Assembly (NCBI GenBank): GCA_021817045.1
Contig: JAKAWG010000003.1
Span: 62,001 to 126,000 of the forward strand
DNA length: 64,000 bases
Source of the DNA: Acidobacteriota bacterium
GTDB taxonomy: Bacteria > Acidobacteriota > Terriglobia > UBA7540
Direction: 5' to 3'
A program made the translations under genes and the position numbers. Under the pieces are notes generated by a model. The model did not search any database. It worked only from the letters and a program-made list of their open reading frames with translations, and was not told where the DNA came from. Shown one piece after another: positions 8,201 through 16,626 of the stretch (positions within the stretch are counted from its first letter, which is position 1; each line of letters begins with the position of its first letter).

Positions 8201-10873
8201 ATGCCGGATTCTAACGAGCCCAAAAGACTTGTCTTGATTGACGCGATGTCGCTGGTGTTTCGGGCGTTTTATGCGCCCATGCAGACGGCGCTGGCCTCGC
8301 CTGGCGGCATGCCCACGCAGGCCATCTTCATCTTCGTGCGCACTCTGCGGAAGTTGCTGCGCGACTACAAGCCGGCTTACGCGGCCGCCGCCTTCGACTT
8401 GGCTGCGCCGACGTTTCGCGACGGGTTGCTGCAAGCTTACAAAGCGAACCGGCCGCCTTTTCCGGATGATCTTGCTGTCCAGTTGCCATATGTTCGCCGC
8501 TTTTGTAGCGCTTTGGGCGTCCCTATTGCCGAAAAGGAAGGGTTTGAAGCGGATGACATCATCGGCACGCTGGCATCTCGCGCCGCCGCCGCCGGCCACG
8601 AGGTGCTCATCGTTTCCGGCGATGAAGACCTGTTTCAGCTCGTGAACGATTCGGTCAAAGTCTTGAAGCCATCCCGGCAAGCGAAAGATGGCGAGACGCT
8701 GTGCGATGCGGAAAAGGTGAAGGAGATTATTGGCGTCGAGCCGGCAAAGGTAGTGGATTGGATCGCGCTGACCGGCGATCCAAGCGATAACATTCCCGGT
8801 GCGCGCCCGCTTCCCGGACAGGAACCGCCCGTGAGCGAGGGAGGGAAGCGGCGAAGTTACATCGGCCCCAAAGGCGCTACCGAGCTCATTCAGAAATTCG
8901 ACACGCTTGAGGCCGCGCTCGACGGCTGGCAGGGAGTTGCCAGGGCAAGCTATCGCGAGGCCTTGCGGGATTTTCGCGCCGAAGCGTTGCTGAGCAAGGA
9001 TCTGGCGCGCATCCACACCAACATTCCCCTCGAAACCCAGCTTGATGGGTTGAAGCTTAAGCCGCTCAACACGGAAGAAGCTGTGCCACTTTGCCAGGAA
9101 CTCGGCTTTACGTCCATGCTGAGGGAATTTAGCGAAGGTAGCAACCTTTCCGTCGAGAGTGCAGTGGCGGCGGAGGACTTAAGAACGGCGGGTGAAGCCG
9201 AGAAATGGCTCCAGGGACTTGCGCCGCAGGCGCCGCTCGCGCTCGCCGTTGCTTTCGAAGGTGAAGAGGGCTTCTCCGCGCGACTGACGGCCATTGGCTT
9301 GGCGGACGGGAGACGCCGGGCGATCCTTCCGCTGGCCATGAACACCGCGCGCCATGAAGTCCTCTTTGCACTCGCTCCCGCGCTGACCGACCGGAACCGC
9401 CGAAAGATTGCGCACAATTCAAAACTATTTCGCCTGCTGCTCAGCAAGGAGCGGCAAGTGGTTACAGGCTTTGCGGATGACACGCTGCTTTACTCCTATC
9501 TCCTCGATCCGCTCGAATCGTTTTCGTCGGCCGCTCGCGTGCTGGCGCGCCGCAAGGGGAGACAGATTGCGGATACCACGGCGGATGCGGCCGCCGCTGC
9601 CCACGAGCTTGCCGTGCTGCTCCGGCCGGAGATTGAGCGACGAGGCCTGGCAGCACTTTACAACGAGATCGAGCTGCCCCTTGCCGAAGTCTTGGCGGAT
9701 GTGGAGACGGCAGGCGTGCGGATTGACCCCGGCATTTTGCAGGAAATGTCCCGCGAGTTTGAAGCTAAGCTCGCGGAGCTTACGCGCAAGATTTACGACT
9801 TGGCTGGCGGGCCGTTCGACGTCGATTCGCCCAAGCAGCTTGGCGAAATCCTTTTCGAGAAGCTCAAGCTGCCTGGCGGCAAGAAGCTCAGGAAGAGCGG
9901 ACAATACTCTACGGAAGCCTCGGTGCTCGAAGAGTTGGCGGGGCGGCACGAGTTGCCGCAGGCGATTCTGGATTACCGCACGCGCGCCAAGCTAAAATCC
10001 ACTTACGTCGACGCGCTACCGCGCTATCTTGATCCGGTAACCGGGCGACTCCATTCCACGTTTGACCAGGCCGGGTCGCGCACGGGACGTTTGTCCTCCT
10101 CCAATCCAAATTTACAGAACATTCCGGTTGGCGATGAGTTCGGCAAACTGATCCGCTCCGCCTTTGTCGCTGAGCCGGGATGGAAACTGATCGCCGCGGA
10201 CTATTCTCAGATCGAGCTGCGCGTGCTCGCACATCTTTCCGGGGACCCACTGCTTCTGAAAGCTTTTGCGCGAGGCGAAGACATCCATTCGCGCACCGCG
10301 CAGGAAATCTTCAGCGTGCCGCCCGCCTTGCAGACGCACGATCACCGGCGAATGGCGAAGGCGATCAACTACGGCGTCATCTACGGCCTCAGTTCATTCG
10401 GTCTCGCGCAGAGGACCGGCACAAGCAAGACCGAAGCGCAAAGCTATATCGACGAATACTTCCGGCGGTATCAAAAGGTAGACGAATTTCTACGCTCTTG
10501 CGTGGAGCAGGCGTGGGCGAGCGGGGAAGTCCGGACGATGTTCGGCCGGCTGCGGCCAATTCCTGACATCCGCAGCCAGGTACCCGCCACACGCAACCGC
10601 GCAGAGCGCGAGGCGATGAACACGCCGCTGCAAGGTACTGCCGCGGATCTTATGAAGCTGGCGATGGTCAAACTGCACGCGCGCCTCAAGCGGGAGGCGA
10701 TGCGAACGCGCATTATCCTGACCGTTCACGACGAAATGGTGCTCGAAGCTCCCGACGCGGAGCTTGACCAGGCGCGCGCGGTGGTTCAGGCGGAAATGGA
10801 AGGCGTGCATCCGATGCGCGCTCCACTACTCGTTGAGCTTGGGGTAGGACCAAACTGGCGCGACGCGAAGTGA
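8201..10873 (+). CDS. polA: DNA polymerase I
   Basis: 890 residues, normal length for Pol I; repair synthesis and Okazaki-fragment maturation. Order: 5'-3' exonuclease/FEN domain (about 1-300, with ADDIIGTLAS and SGDEDLFQLV), a 3'-5' exonuclease-like domain (about 320-490) and the family A polymerase domain (about 500-890). Polymerase motif A is DYSQIELRVLAHLSGD (about 667-682), motif B RRMAKAINYGVIYG (about 716-729), motif C VHDEMVLE (about 843-850). The exonuclease-like domain lacks the DxE metal-binding start (LALAVAFEGEEG is seen instead), so proofreading is probably absent, as in many bacterial Pol I enzymes. The helix-hairpin-helix after GDPSDNIPG carries an insert of about 20 residues (ARPLPGQEPPVSEGGKRRSY) before IGPKGA. 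Cruciform-like terminator downstream. Confidence 0.97.
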   Translation: MPDSNEPKRLVLIDAMSLVFRAFYAPMQTALASPGGMPTQAIFIFVRTLRKLLRDYKPAYAAAAFDLAAPTFRDGLLQAYKANRPPFPDDLAVQLPYVRRFCSALGVPIAEKEGFEADDIIGTLASRAAAAGHEVLIVSGDEDLFQLVNDSVKVLKPSRQAKDGETLCDAEKVKEIIGVEPAKVVDWIALTGDPSDNIPGARPLPGQEPPVSEGGKRRSYIGPKGATELIQKFDTLEAALDGWQGVARASYREALRDFRAEALLSKDLARIHTNIPLETQLDGLKLKPLNTEEAVPLCQELGFTSMLREFSEGSNLSVESAVAAEDLRTAGEAEKWLQGLAPQAPLALAVAFEGEEGFSARLTAIGLADGRRRAILPLAMNTARHEVLFALAPALTDRNRRKIAHNSKLFRLLLSKERQVVTGFADDTLLYSYLLDPLESFSSAARVLARRKGRQIADTTADAAAAAHELAVLLRPEIERRGLAALYNEIELPLAEVLADVETAGVRIDPGILQEMSREFEAKLAELTRKIYDLAGGPFDVDSPKQLGEILFEKLKLPGGKKLRKSGQYSTEASVLEELAGRHELPQAILDYRTRAKLKSTYVDALPRYLDPVTGRLHSTFDQAGSRTGRLSSSNPNLQNIPVGDEFGKLIRSAFVAEPGWKLIAADYSQIELRVLAHLSGDPLLLKAFARGEDIHSRTAQEIFSVPPALQTHDHRRMAKAINYGVIYGLSSFGLAQRTGTSKTEAQSYIDEYFRRYQKVDEFLRSCVEQAWASGEVRTMFGRLRPIPDIRSQVPATRNRAEREAMNTPLQGTAADLMKLAMVKLHARLKREAMRTRIILTVHDEMVLEAPDAELDQARAVVQAEMEGVHPMRAPLLVELGVGPNWRDAK

Positions 10874-10877
10874 GAGT

Positions 10878-10929
10878 GGTGCGCCGCCTGTCCGGGGGGC
10901 AAATACCGGAAAAACGGCGGCGCACCTTT
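10878..10929 (+). terminator. Hairpin terminator after polA
   Basis: Exact 11-base arms GGTGCGCCGCC (10878-10888) and GGCGGCGCACC (10916-10926) are followed by TTT. A second small hairpin (TCCGG ... CCGGA) sits in the loop. It starts five bases after the polA stop. The T-run is short, so efficiency is uncertain. Confidence 0.6.
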
Positions 10930-11044
10930 GGGCTATCGGAGTATTGCAATCATTATCCAGGCGGGGCTTAGAACCGTCTGTGACCATCGTCACATCACCT
11001 GGGGATCGGTCGGATGTAAGGTGAAATCGTAAGAGGCACAGAGA

Positions 11045-12676
11045 ATGACGAAAAATGGCACCGATATTACGCCCATAGTTGACCTGACGTACGAGCGCGG
11101 CGCCGGTCCGCTCCGCTGGCGGCGGCCGTTATACTTCGACTTGATGCCGCCGTGCAATGACGCATGTCCAGCGGGCGAAAACATCCAGGGATGGCTCGCG
11201 CTGGCGCAGGCGGGAAAATACCGCGCGTCCTGGGAACTGCTGGTTGCTAATAACCCCTTCCCTGCCGTTCATGGTCGCGTTTGCTATCACCCTTGCGAGA
11301 CGGCGTGCAACCGGGCGCAACTGGACGGCGCCGTGAGCATTCACGCAGTCGAGCGCTTTTTGGGTGACTTGGCGCTTTCCCAGGGCTGGACCGTGCCGGT
11401 TGTCAGCCCTCCTTCAGGCAAGCGCGTTCAGGTGATTGGGGCCGGGCCAAGCGGGCTTTCCGCAGCTTATCACCTCGCCCGAGCTGGCCACGCCGTGGTG
11501 ATTCACGAAGCGGGCCCCCTGCCGGGCGGTATGCTCCATTTTGGCATTCCGGCTTACCGGCTCCCGCGAAAGGTTCTGATGCGGGAGATCGACCGGATCG
11601 AGGCCATGGGAGTTCGAATCGTCCTGGATCATAAAGTCGAGGACGTGCTGGCGGAAAAGGAAGAGGGGCGCTTCGATGCCGTGTTTGCGGCCATCGGCGC
11701 GGACGTGGGTAAGCGCGTGGACATTCCTGCTCGCGACGCGGCAAGGGTTCTCGATGCGATCACGTTGCTGCACCAGGTGGAGACCGGAGAGGCGCCGCTG
11801 CTTGGACGGCGCGTAGTCGTCTATGGCGGTGGCAATACGGCGATGGACACGGCTAGGACGGTGCGGCGTCTTGGGGCCAGCGAGCCTCTCATCATTTATC
11901 GGCGCGACCGCGCGCACATGCCCGCGCATGCGTTCGAGTTGGAAGAGGCGATGGCTGAGGGCGTCAAGGTGAAATGGTTATCCACGATCAAGAAGGTTTC
12001 CGGCGATGACATCACCGTCGAGATGATGTGTCTCAACAAGGAGGGGCGCCCGGAGCCTACAGGGAAGTTTGAAACGTTGAAGGCGGATGCTGTGGTACTG
12101 GCGCTCGGACAGGAGACCGATAGCGGCTTTCTGAAAAAAGTGGACGGGATCAAATTCGGAGCGGATAGCACGGTTTTAGTAGAGCCCAACATGATGACGG
12201 GGCACCCGGGCGTCTTCGCCGGCGGTGACATGACGCCGAGCGAGCGCACGGTGACCACGGCGGTAGGGCACGGCAAAAAAGCTGCACGCTTTATCGACGC
12301 GTGGCTTCGGGGTGAACGCTACGACAAGCCGGCGCGGCCTTCCGTGGTGTCGTTCTCCATGCTCAAGCTGCCGATTTACACGGACGTTCTGCCCTCGGTG
12401 CAAGACCAGCGTCCGCCTGAGGAGCGCGTACAGAGTTTCGCTGAAGTCGTAGCCGGCCTAAACGAGGCGGACGCGCAGCACGAAGCCCAGCGATGTTTCT
12501 CCTGCGGGAACTGCTTCGAGTGTGACAATTGCTATGCGGCGTGTCCTGAAGACGCGATTATCAAGCTTGGGACCGGGCTTCGTTACAGGATCAACCTTGA
12601 ACGTTGCACGGGATGCGCGGTCTGCGTGGAGCAATGCCCGTGCCACGCGATGGAGATGGTGATGGAGCCTGTGTGA
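11045..12676 (+). CDS. GltD-like NAD(P)H oxidoreductase with C-terminal 2[4Fe-4S] ferredoxin domain
   Basis: 543 residues. The N-terminal Fer4_20 domain has CNDACPAGENIQG (about residue 36) and CYHPCETACNR. Two dinucleotide-binding Rossmann motifs follow: VIGAGPSGLSAAYHLARAG (about 130, FAD) and VVYGGGNTAMDTARTVRRLG (about 258, NAD(P)H). The C-terminus adds a ferredoxin domain with CGNCFECDNCYAACPEDAI (about 487-505) and CTGCAVCVEQCP (about 521-532). This resembles glutamate synthase small subunit and NfnB-type proteins, but no glutamate synthase large subunit is nearby. Instead the pyruvate:ferredoxin oxidoreductase gene follows by about 190 bases. The likely job is electron transfer between NAD(P)H and ferredoxin made by that enzyme (inference). 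Cytosolic. Confidence 0.85.
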   Translation: MTKNGTDITPIVDLTYERGAGPLRWRRPLYFDLMPPCNDACPAGENIQGWLALAQAGKYRASWELLVANNPFPAVHGRVCYHPCETACNRAQLDGAVSIHAVERFLGDLALSQGWTVPVVSPPSGKRVQVIGAGPSGLSAAYHLARAGHAVVIHEAGPLPGGMLHFGIPAYRLPRKVLMREIDRIEAMGVRIVLDHKVEDVLAEKEEGRFDAVFAAIGADVGKRVDIPARDAARVLDAITLLHQVETGEAPLLGRRVVVYGGGNTAMDTARTVRRLGASEPLIIYRRDRAHMPAHAFELEEAMAEGVKVKWLSTIKKVSGDDITVEMMCLNKEGRPEPTGKFETLKADAVVLALGQETDSGFLKKVDGIKFGADSTVLVEPNMMTGHPGVFAGGDMTPSERTVTTAVGHGKKAARFIDAWLRGERYDKPARPSVVSFSMLKLPIYTDVLPSVQDQRPPEERVQSFAEVVAGLNEADAQHEAQRCFSCGNCFECDNCYAACPEDAIIKLGTGLRYRINLERCTGCAVCVEQCPCHAMEMVMEPV

Positions 12677-12690
12677 TCGTTTATCGGGCA

Positions 12691-12782
12691 CCGTCATTTC
12701 AAGGGCCGGCGCATTTCCGGCCCGAGGAATCTGCTTCTGCGCCGGCCCGAAAAGCAGATTTCTCGCTCCGCTCGGAATGACA
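12691..12782. repeat. GGAATGAC-type palindromic repeat between the oxidoreductase genes
   Basis: Self-complementary arms GGGCCGGCGC ... GCGCCGGCCC flank GAGGAATCTGCTT and are followed by AAAGCAGATTTCTCGCTCCGCTCGGAATGAC. This is the clearest member of the dispersed family. It could form a strong hairpin in the transcript between the two genes. Confidence 0.6.
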
Positions 12783-12869
12783 CAGCGAACGGGCTCGGCG
12801 TGGGAATGACTACTGTCCGGCCAGTTTGCAAAGGATTAAGCGGGACGGCGCAAGTGAAAGAGGTAAGCG

Positions 12870-15800
12870 ATGGCGACCAAAACGACGATGGACGGCAACA
12901 CGGCGGTGGTTCATGTCGCCTACCGTGTGAACGAAGTTTGCGCGATTTATCCGATCACTCCGTCGTCGACGATGGCAGAACTGGCGGACGAGTGGACGGC
13001 GGAAGGCGTTCGCAACATCTGGGGGAATTTGCCCACCGTGATCGAGATGCAAAGCGAAGGTGGAGCTGCCGGAGCGGTCCATGGGGCATTACAGTCGGGT
13101 GCGCTGACCACCACCTTCACGGCCTCGCAGGGATTACTGTTGATGCTGCCGAATATGCTGAAGATTGCGGGCGAATTGACTCCGACGGTTTTTCACGTTG
13201 CGGCCCGATCCGTGGCGACATCTGGGCTCTCGATCTTCGGCGATCATTCTGACGTGATGGCCGTGCGGAGCGCGGGCTTTGCACAACTTAGCTCGGGCTC
13301 AGTGCAGGAAGCGCACGATTCCGCGCTTATTGCCCAGGCAGCCACCCTCGAATCGCGCGTGCCCTTCGTACACTTCTTCGACGGTTTTCGGACCTCGCAC
13401 GAGCTCAATACGTTCTATTTGATTCCCGACGACCAGATTCGAAGCATGATCCGTGATGGCCTGGTGCGCGCTCACCGGGCGCGGGCGCTGAATCCCGAGC
13501 ATCCCTTCATCCGCGGCACCGCCCACAACCCGGACACATTCTTCCAGGCGCGCGAAGCGGTAAATCCGTATTACGCAAAGGTGCCTGGGATTGTGGAATC
13601 GGCGATGGCGCGCTTCGGCGAACTGACCGGGCGCACATACCGGCTTTACGAATACGAAGGAGCCGAAGACGCCGAGCGGGTGGTCGTGCTGATGGGCTCG
13701 GGCGCAGAGACGGCGCGCGAGACCGTGATGGCGCTTGTGGCGCGCGGCGAAAAGGTCGGAGTAATCCAGGTCCGTCTGTATCGGCCGTTTTCGACGCAGC
13801 ACTTTCTCAAGGTGCTTCCGCCCTCTGTGCGCTCGATCGCCGTACTCGACCGGACGAAAGAGCCGGGAGCGACGGGGGAACCATTGTATCTGGACATTGT
13901 CGCCGCGCTCGCTGGCGCCAATGGTCGCGGCGCGGGGTCGTCGCGGCCGGTGGTGGTGGGTGGCCGATACGGCCTCTCCTCGAAGGACTTTACGCCCCGC
14001 ATGGTGAAGGCGGTCTTCGATGAGCTCAAGAAGCCGGGGCCGCGCCACGGGTTCACGGTTGGCATCACCGACGACGTAAGCGGTTTGAGCCTGGATTGCG
14101 ACCCGAGCTTCAGCATCGAGCCCGAAGGGGTGACGAAGGCCGTCTTCTATGGCCTCGGCGCGGACGGCACGGTCAGCGCAAACAAAAACAGCGTGAAGAT
14201 CATCGCGGAAGACGCCGACCTGTATGCGCAAGGATACTTTGTTTATGATTCGCACAAGTCGGGTGCCCAGACCGTTTCTCATCTTCGCTTCGGCCCGGGT
14301 CCGATCCGTGCACCTTACCTGATTGAGTCCGCCAGTTTCGTCGCCTGCCACTTCTTCGATTTCTTGTTGCGGCAGGACGTGTTGCGGTTTGCGGCGCCGG
14401 GAGGAGTCTTTCTGCTGAACAGTCCTTACGGGCTGGATGAGGTGTGGGACAAGCTGCCCCGTATCGTTCAACAACAGATTATTCTGAAGCGGCTGCGCTT
14501 CTTCGTGATTGATGCCTCGGCGGTGGCTCGTGGGGTGGGGCTCGGAACGCGCATTAACACGGTCTTGCAGACGTGCTTCTTCGCGATCTCCGGCGTGCTC
14601 CCGCGCGAACAGGCAATCCATCACATCAAGGAATCGATTCGAAAGACTTACGCCCGAAAGGGCGAAGCGGTGGTTAAGAAGAATTTTGCGGCGGTGGATG
14701 GGACGCTCGAACGATTGCACGAAGTGCGGGTTCCCGGTGCGGTGACAAGTGCCGCAGAGCTTCCGCCGATTGTGCCTGACACGGCTCCGGAGTTCGTTCG
14801 CCAAGTAACGGCCAAAATGATGGAAGGGCGCGGTGACGAAATTCCGGTCAGCCTGCTGCCGGCCGACGGCACTTTCCCGAGCGGCACCTGCGCCTACGAA
14901 AAGCGCAACGTCGCAGACTTTGTTCCGGCCTGGCGGCCAGACCTGTGCATCCAGTGCGGGCAGTGCGGCTTTGTGTGTCCTCACAGCGTGATCCGCGCGC
15001 GCTATTTTCACGAGGACCGTTTGCGCGGCGCTCCCGGTACGTTTCAGTCGGCTCCGGTTAACGTGCGCGGCTTTCCCGAAGTGCGCTTCACTCTGCAGTT
15101 CTACGCGGAAGATTGCACCGGCTGCGCGCTGTGCGTGGAAGCCTGCCCGGCGGTCAGCCCGAATGAGAGCGGCGTGAAAGCCATCAACATGACTGAAAAA
15201 GCGAGGCTCATTGAGGCTGCCAGGCCAAACATTCGCTTCTTTGAGACGCTACCTGTGAATGACCGTTCGCGGGTTGATTTCGCCAACGTGCGCGGCGTGC
15301 AGTACCTGGAGCCGTTGTTTGAGTTTTCGGGGGCGTGCGCCGGGTGCGGGGAGACCCCTTATCTGAAGCTGCTCTCGCAACTTTTCGGTGACCGCCTGCA
15401 GGTTGCAAATGCAACAGGTTGCTCCTCGATTTATGGTGGCAATTTGCCGGTGACCCCATGGACGAAAAATCACGAAGGTCGGGGGCCAGCCTGGTCCAAT
15501 TCGCTGTTTGAAGATAATGCCGAATTTGGCCTTGGCTTTCGTCTGGCCGACGACCAGCAAGTGGGGTTGGCGAGGAAGTTGCTTAAGCAGCTCGGGCCGA
15601 GAATCGGTGACGGCCTTGCCGCCGCGATCATCGAGGCGCGCCAGGTGCAGGAGTCTGAAATTCGCGCCCTGCGCGCGCTGGTTTCCGATCTCAAGGAAAG
15701 ACTGGCGCGGCTCGATGACGAAGAAGCGCACAATCTGCTTGCCGTGGCCGACCAACTGATCCGGCGAAGCGTCTGGATAGTGGGCGGGGACGGCTGGGCC

Positions 15801-16454
15801 TATGACATCGGCTATGGCGGCCTCGATCACGTCCTTGCCAGCGGCCGCAACGTGAACGTGCTGGTTCTGGATACCGAGGTCTATTCCAACACCGGCGGCC
15901 AGGCTTCCAAGGCGACTCCGCTGGGCGCGGTGGCGCGGTTTGCCGCCGCAGGCAAGCGCGTGGCGAGGAAAGACCTGGCCCTGCAGGCCATCGCCTATGG
16001 CAATGTTTACGTCGCCCAGGTGGCGATGGGTGCCAACCCCCAACAAACACTTTTGGCGTTCCGCGAAGCGGAGGCTTACGAAGGGCCGTCGATTATTCTG
16101 GCTTACTGCCAGTGTATTGCCCATGGTATCGACATGCGTTTTGGCATGCGGCAGCAGCAGCTTGCCGTGGCCAGCGGCTATTGGCCCCTGTTCCGCTACA
16201 ATCCGGCCATGCGTCGCATCGGCGAAAATCCGTTCCGCCTGGATTCTCCGCGGCCAACAATCCCGTTGAAGGACTATGCTTATAACGAGGTTCGCTATAC
16301 GGCCCTTGCTCGCACCAATTCTGCCGAAGCCGAAGAACTGCTGCGCATGGCTCAATCGGTGGTTACGGAGAAATACCACCAATACGAGGACCTTGCCGGC
16401 CGCGAGGGAACTCGCTTTCATCCTGCCGCCGAAAAAGTGGGGCAAAGCGCTTGA
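12870..16454 (+). CDS. nifJ: Pyruvate:ferredoxin (flavodoxin) oxidoreductase, single-chain
   Basis: 1194 residues, the usual size of the fused homodimeric enzyme. It converts pyruvate + CoA to acetyl-CoA + CO2 with reduction of ferredoxin. The N-terminal alpha domain begins MDGNTAVVHVAYRVNEVCAIYPITPSS. The gamma and CoA regions follow. A two-cluster ferredoxin domain has CIQCGQCGFVCPHSV (about 693-707) and CTGCALCVEACPAVSP (about 750-765). The TPP-binding site GGDGWAYDIGYGG is at about 972-984, preceded by CAGCGETPYLKLL with cysteines of the third cluster and the later CQCIAHG. All key residues are present, so it should be active. The start is the ATG after AAAGAGGTAAGCG. With the flavoprotein upstream and the hydrogenase downstream it forms a redox block. 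The 570- and 421-residue antisense ORFs are shadows. Confidence 0.96.
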   Translation: MATKTTMDGNTAVVHVAYRVNEVCAIYPITPSSTMAELADEWTAEGVRNIWGNLPTVIEMQSEGGAAGAVHGALQSGALTTTFTASQGLLLMLPNMLKIAGELTPTVFHVAARSVATSGLSIFGDHSDVMAVRSAGFAQLSSGSVQEAHDSALIAQAATLESRVPFVHFFDGFRTSHELNTFYLIPDDQIRSMIRDGLVRAHRARALNPEHPFIRGTAHNPDTFFQAREAVNPYYAKVPGIVESAMARFGELTGRTYRLYEYEGAEDAERVVVLMGSGAETARETVMALVARGEKVGVIQVRLYRPFSTQHFLKVLPPSVRSIAVLDRTKEPGATGEPLYLDIVAALAGANGRGAGSSRPVVVGGRYGLSSKDFTPRMVKAVFDELKKPGPRHGFTVGITDDVSGLSLDCDPSFSIEPEGVTKAVFYGLGADGTVSANKNSVKIIAEDADLYAQGYFVYDSHKSGAQTVSHLRFGPGPIRAPYLIESASFVACHFFDFLLRQDVLRFAAPGGVFLLNSPYGLDEVWDKLPRIVQQQIILKRLRFFVIDASAVARGVGLGTRINTVLQTCFFAISGVLPREQAIHHIKESIRKTYARKGEAVVKKNFAAVDGTLERLHEVRVPGAVTSAAELPPIVPDTAPEFVRQVTAKMMEGRGDEIPVSLLPADGTFPSGTCAYEKRNVADFVPAWRPDLCIQCGQCGFVCPHSVIRARYFHEDRLRGAPGTFQSAPVNVRGFPEVRFTLQFYAEDCTGCALCVEACPAVSPNESGVKAINMTEKARLIEAARPNIRFFETLPVNDRSRVDFANVRGVQYLEPLFEFSGACAGCGETPYLKLLSQLFGDRLQVANATGCSSIYGGNLPVTPWTKNHEGRGPAWSNSLFEDNAEFGLGFRLADDQQVGLARKLLKQLGPRIGDGLAAAIIEARQVQESEIRALRALVSDLKERLARLDDEEAHNLLAVADQLIRRSVWIVGGDGWAYDIGYGGLDHVLASGRNVNVLVLDTEVYSNTGGQASKATPLGAVARFAAAGKRVARKDLALQAIAYGNVYVAQVAMGANPQQTLLAFREAEAYEGPSIILAYCQCIAHGIDMRFGMRQQQLAVASGYWPLFRYNPAMRRIGENPFRLDSPRPTIPLKDYAYNEVRYTALARTNSAEAEELLRMAQSVVTEKYHQYEDLAGREGTRFHPAAEKVGQSA

Positions 16455-16626
16455 GCTAAGGTCGCTTGGCCGCGTCCGCCGTTCTTCGCCGCAAGCTATT
16501 CCGTAACTGGTCATCCTCGAATGGAGATAGAATAGGTGTCTAGTCAGTTACGGTCTGCACGTGCGGTGCCAATGGCTGGTAAGGATGGCCCGGCGTTCGT
16601 GCAAAAAGTAACCCGGACTGAATCAG

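Noticed and set aside
13299-15011. 570-residue minus-strand ORF
   Set aside because: Lies wholly inside nifJ, which has all catalytic and Fe-S motifs; composition typical of an antisense shadow.
15249-16514. 421-residue minus-strand ORF
   Set aside because: Antisense to the TPP-binding part of nifJ; no recognisable domain.
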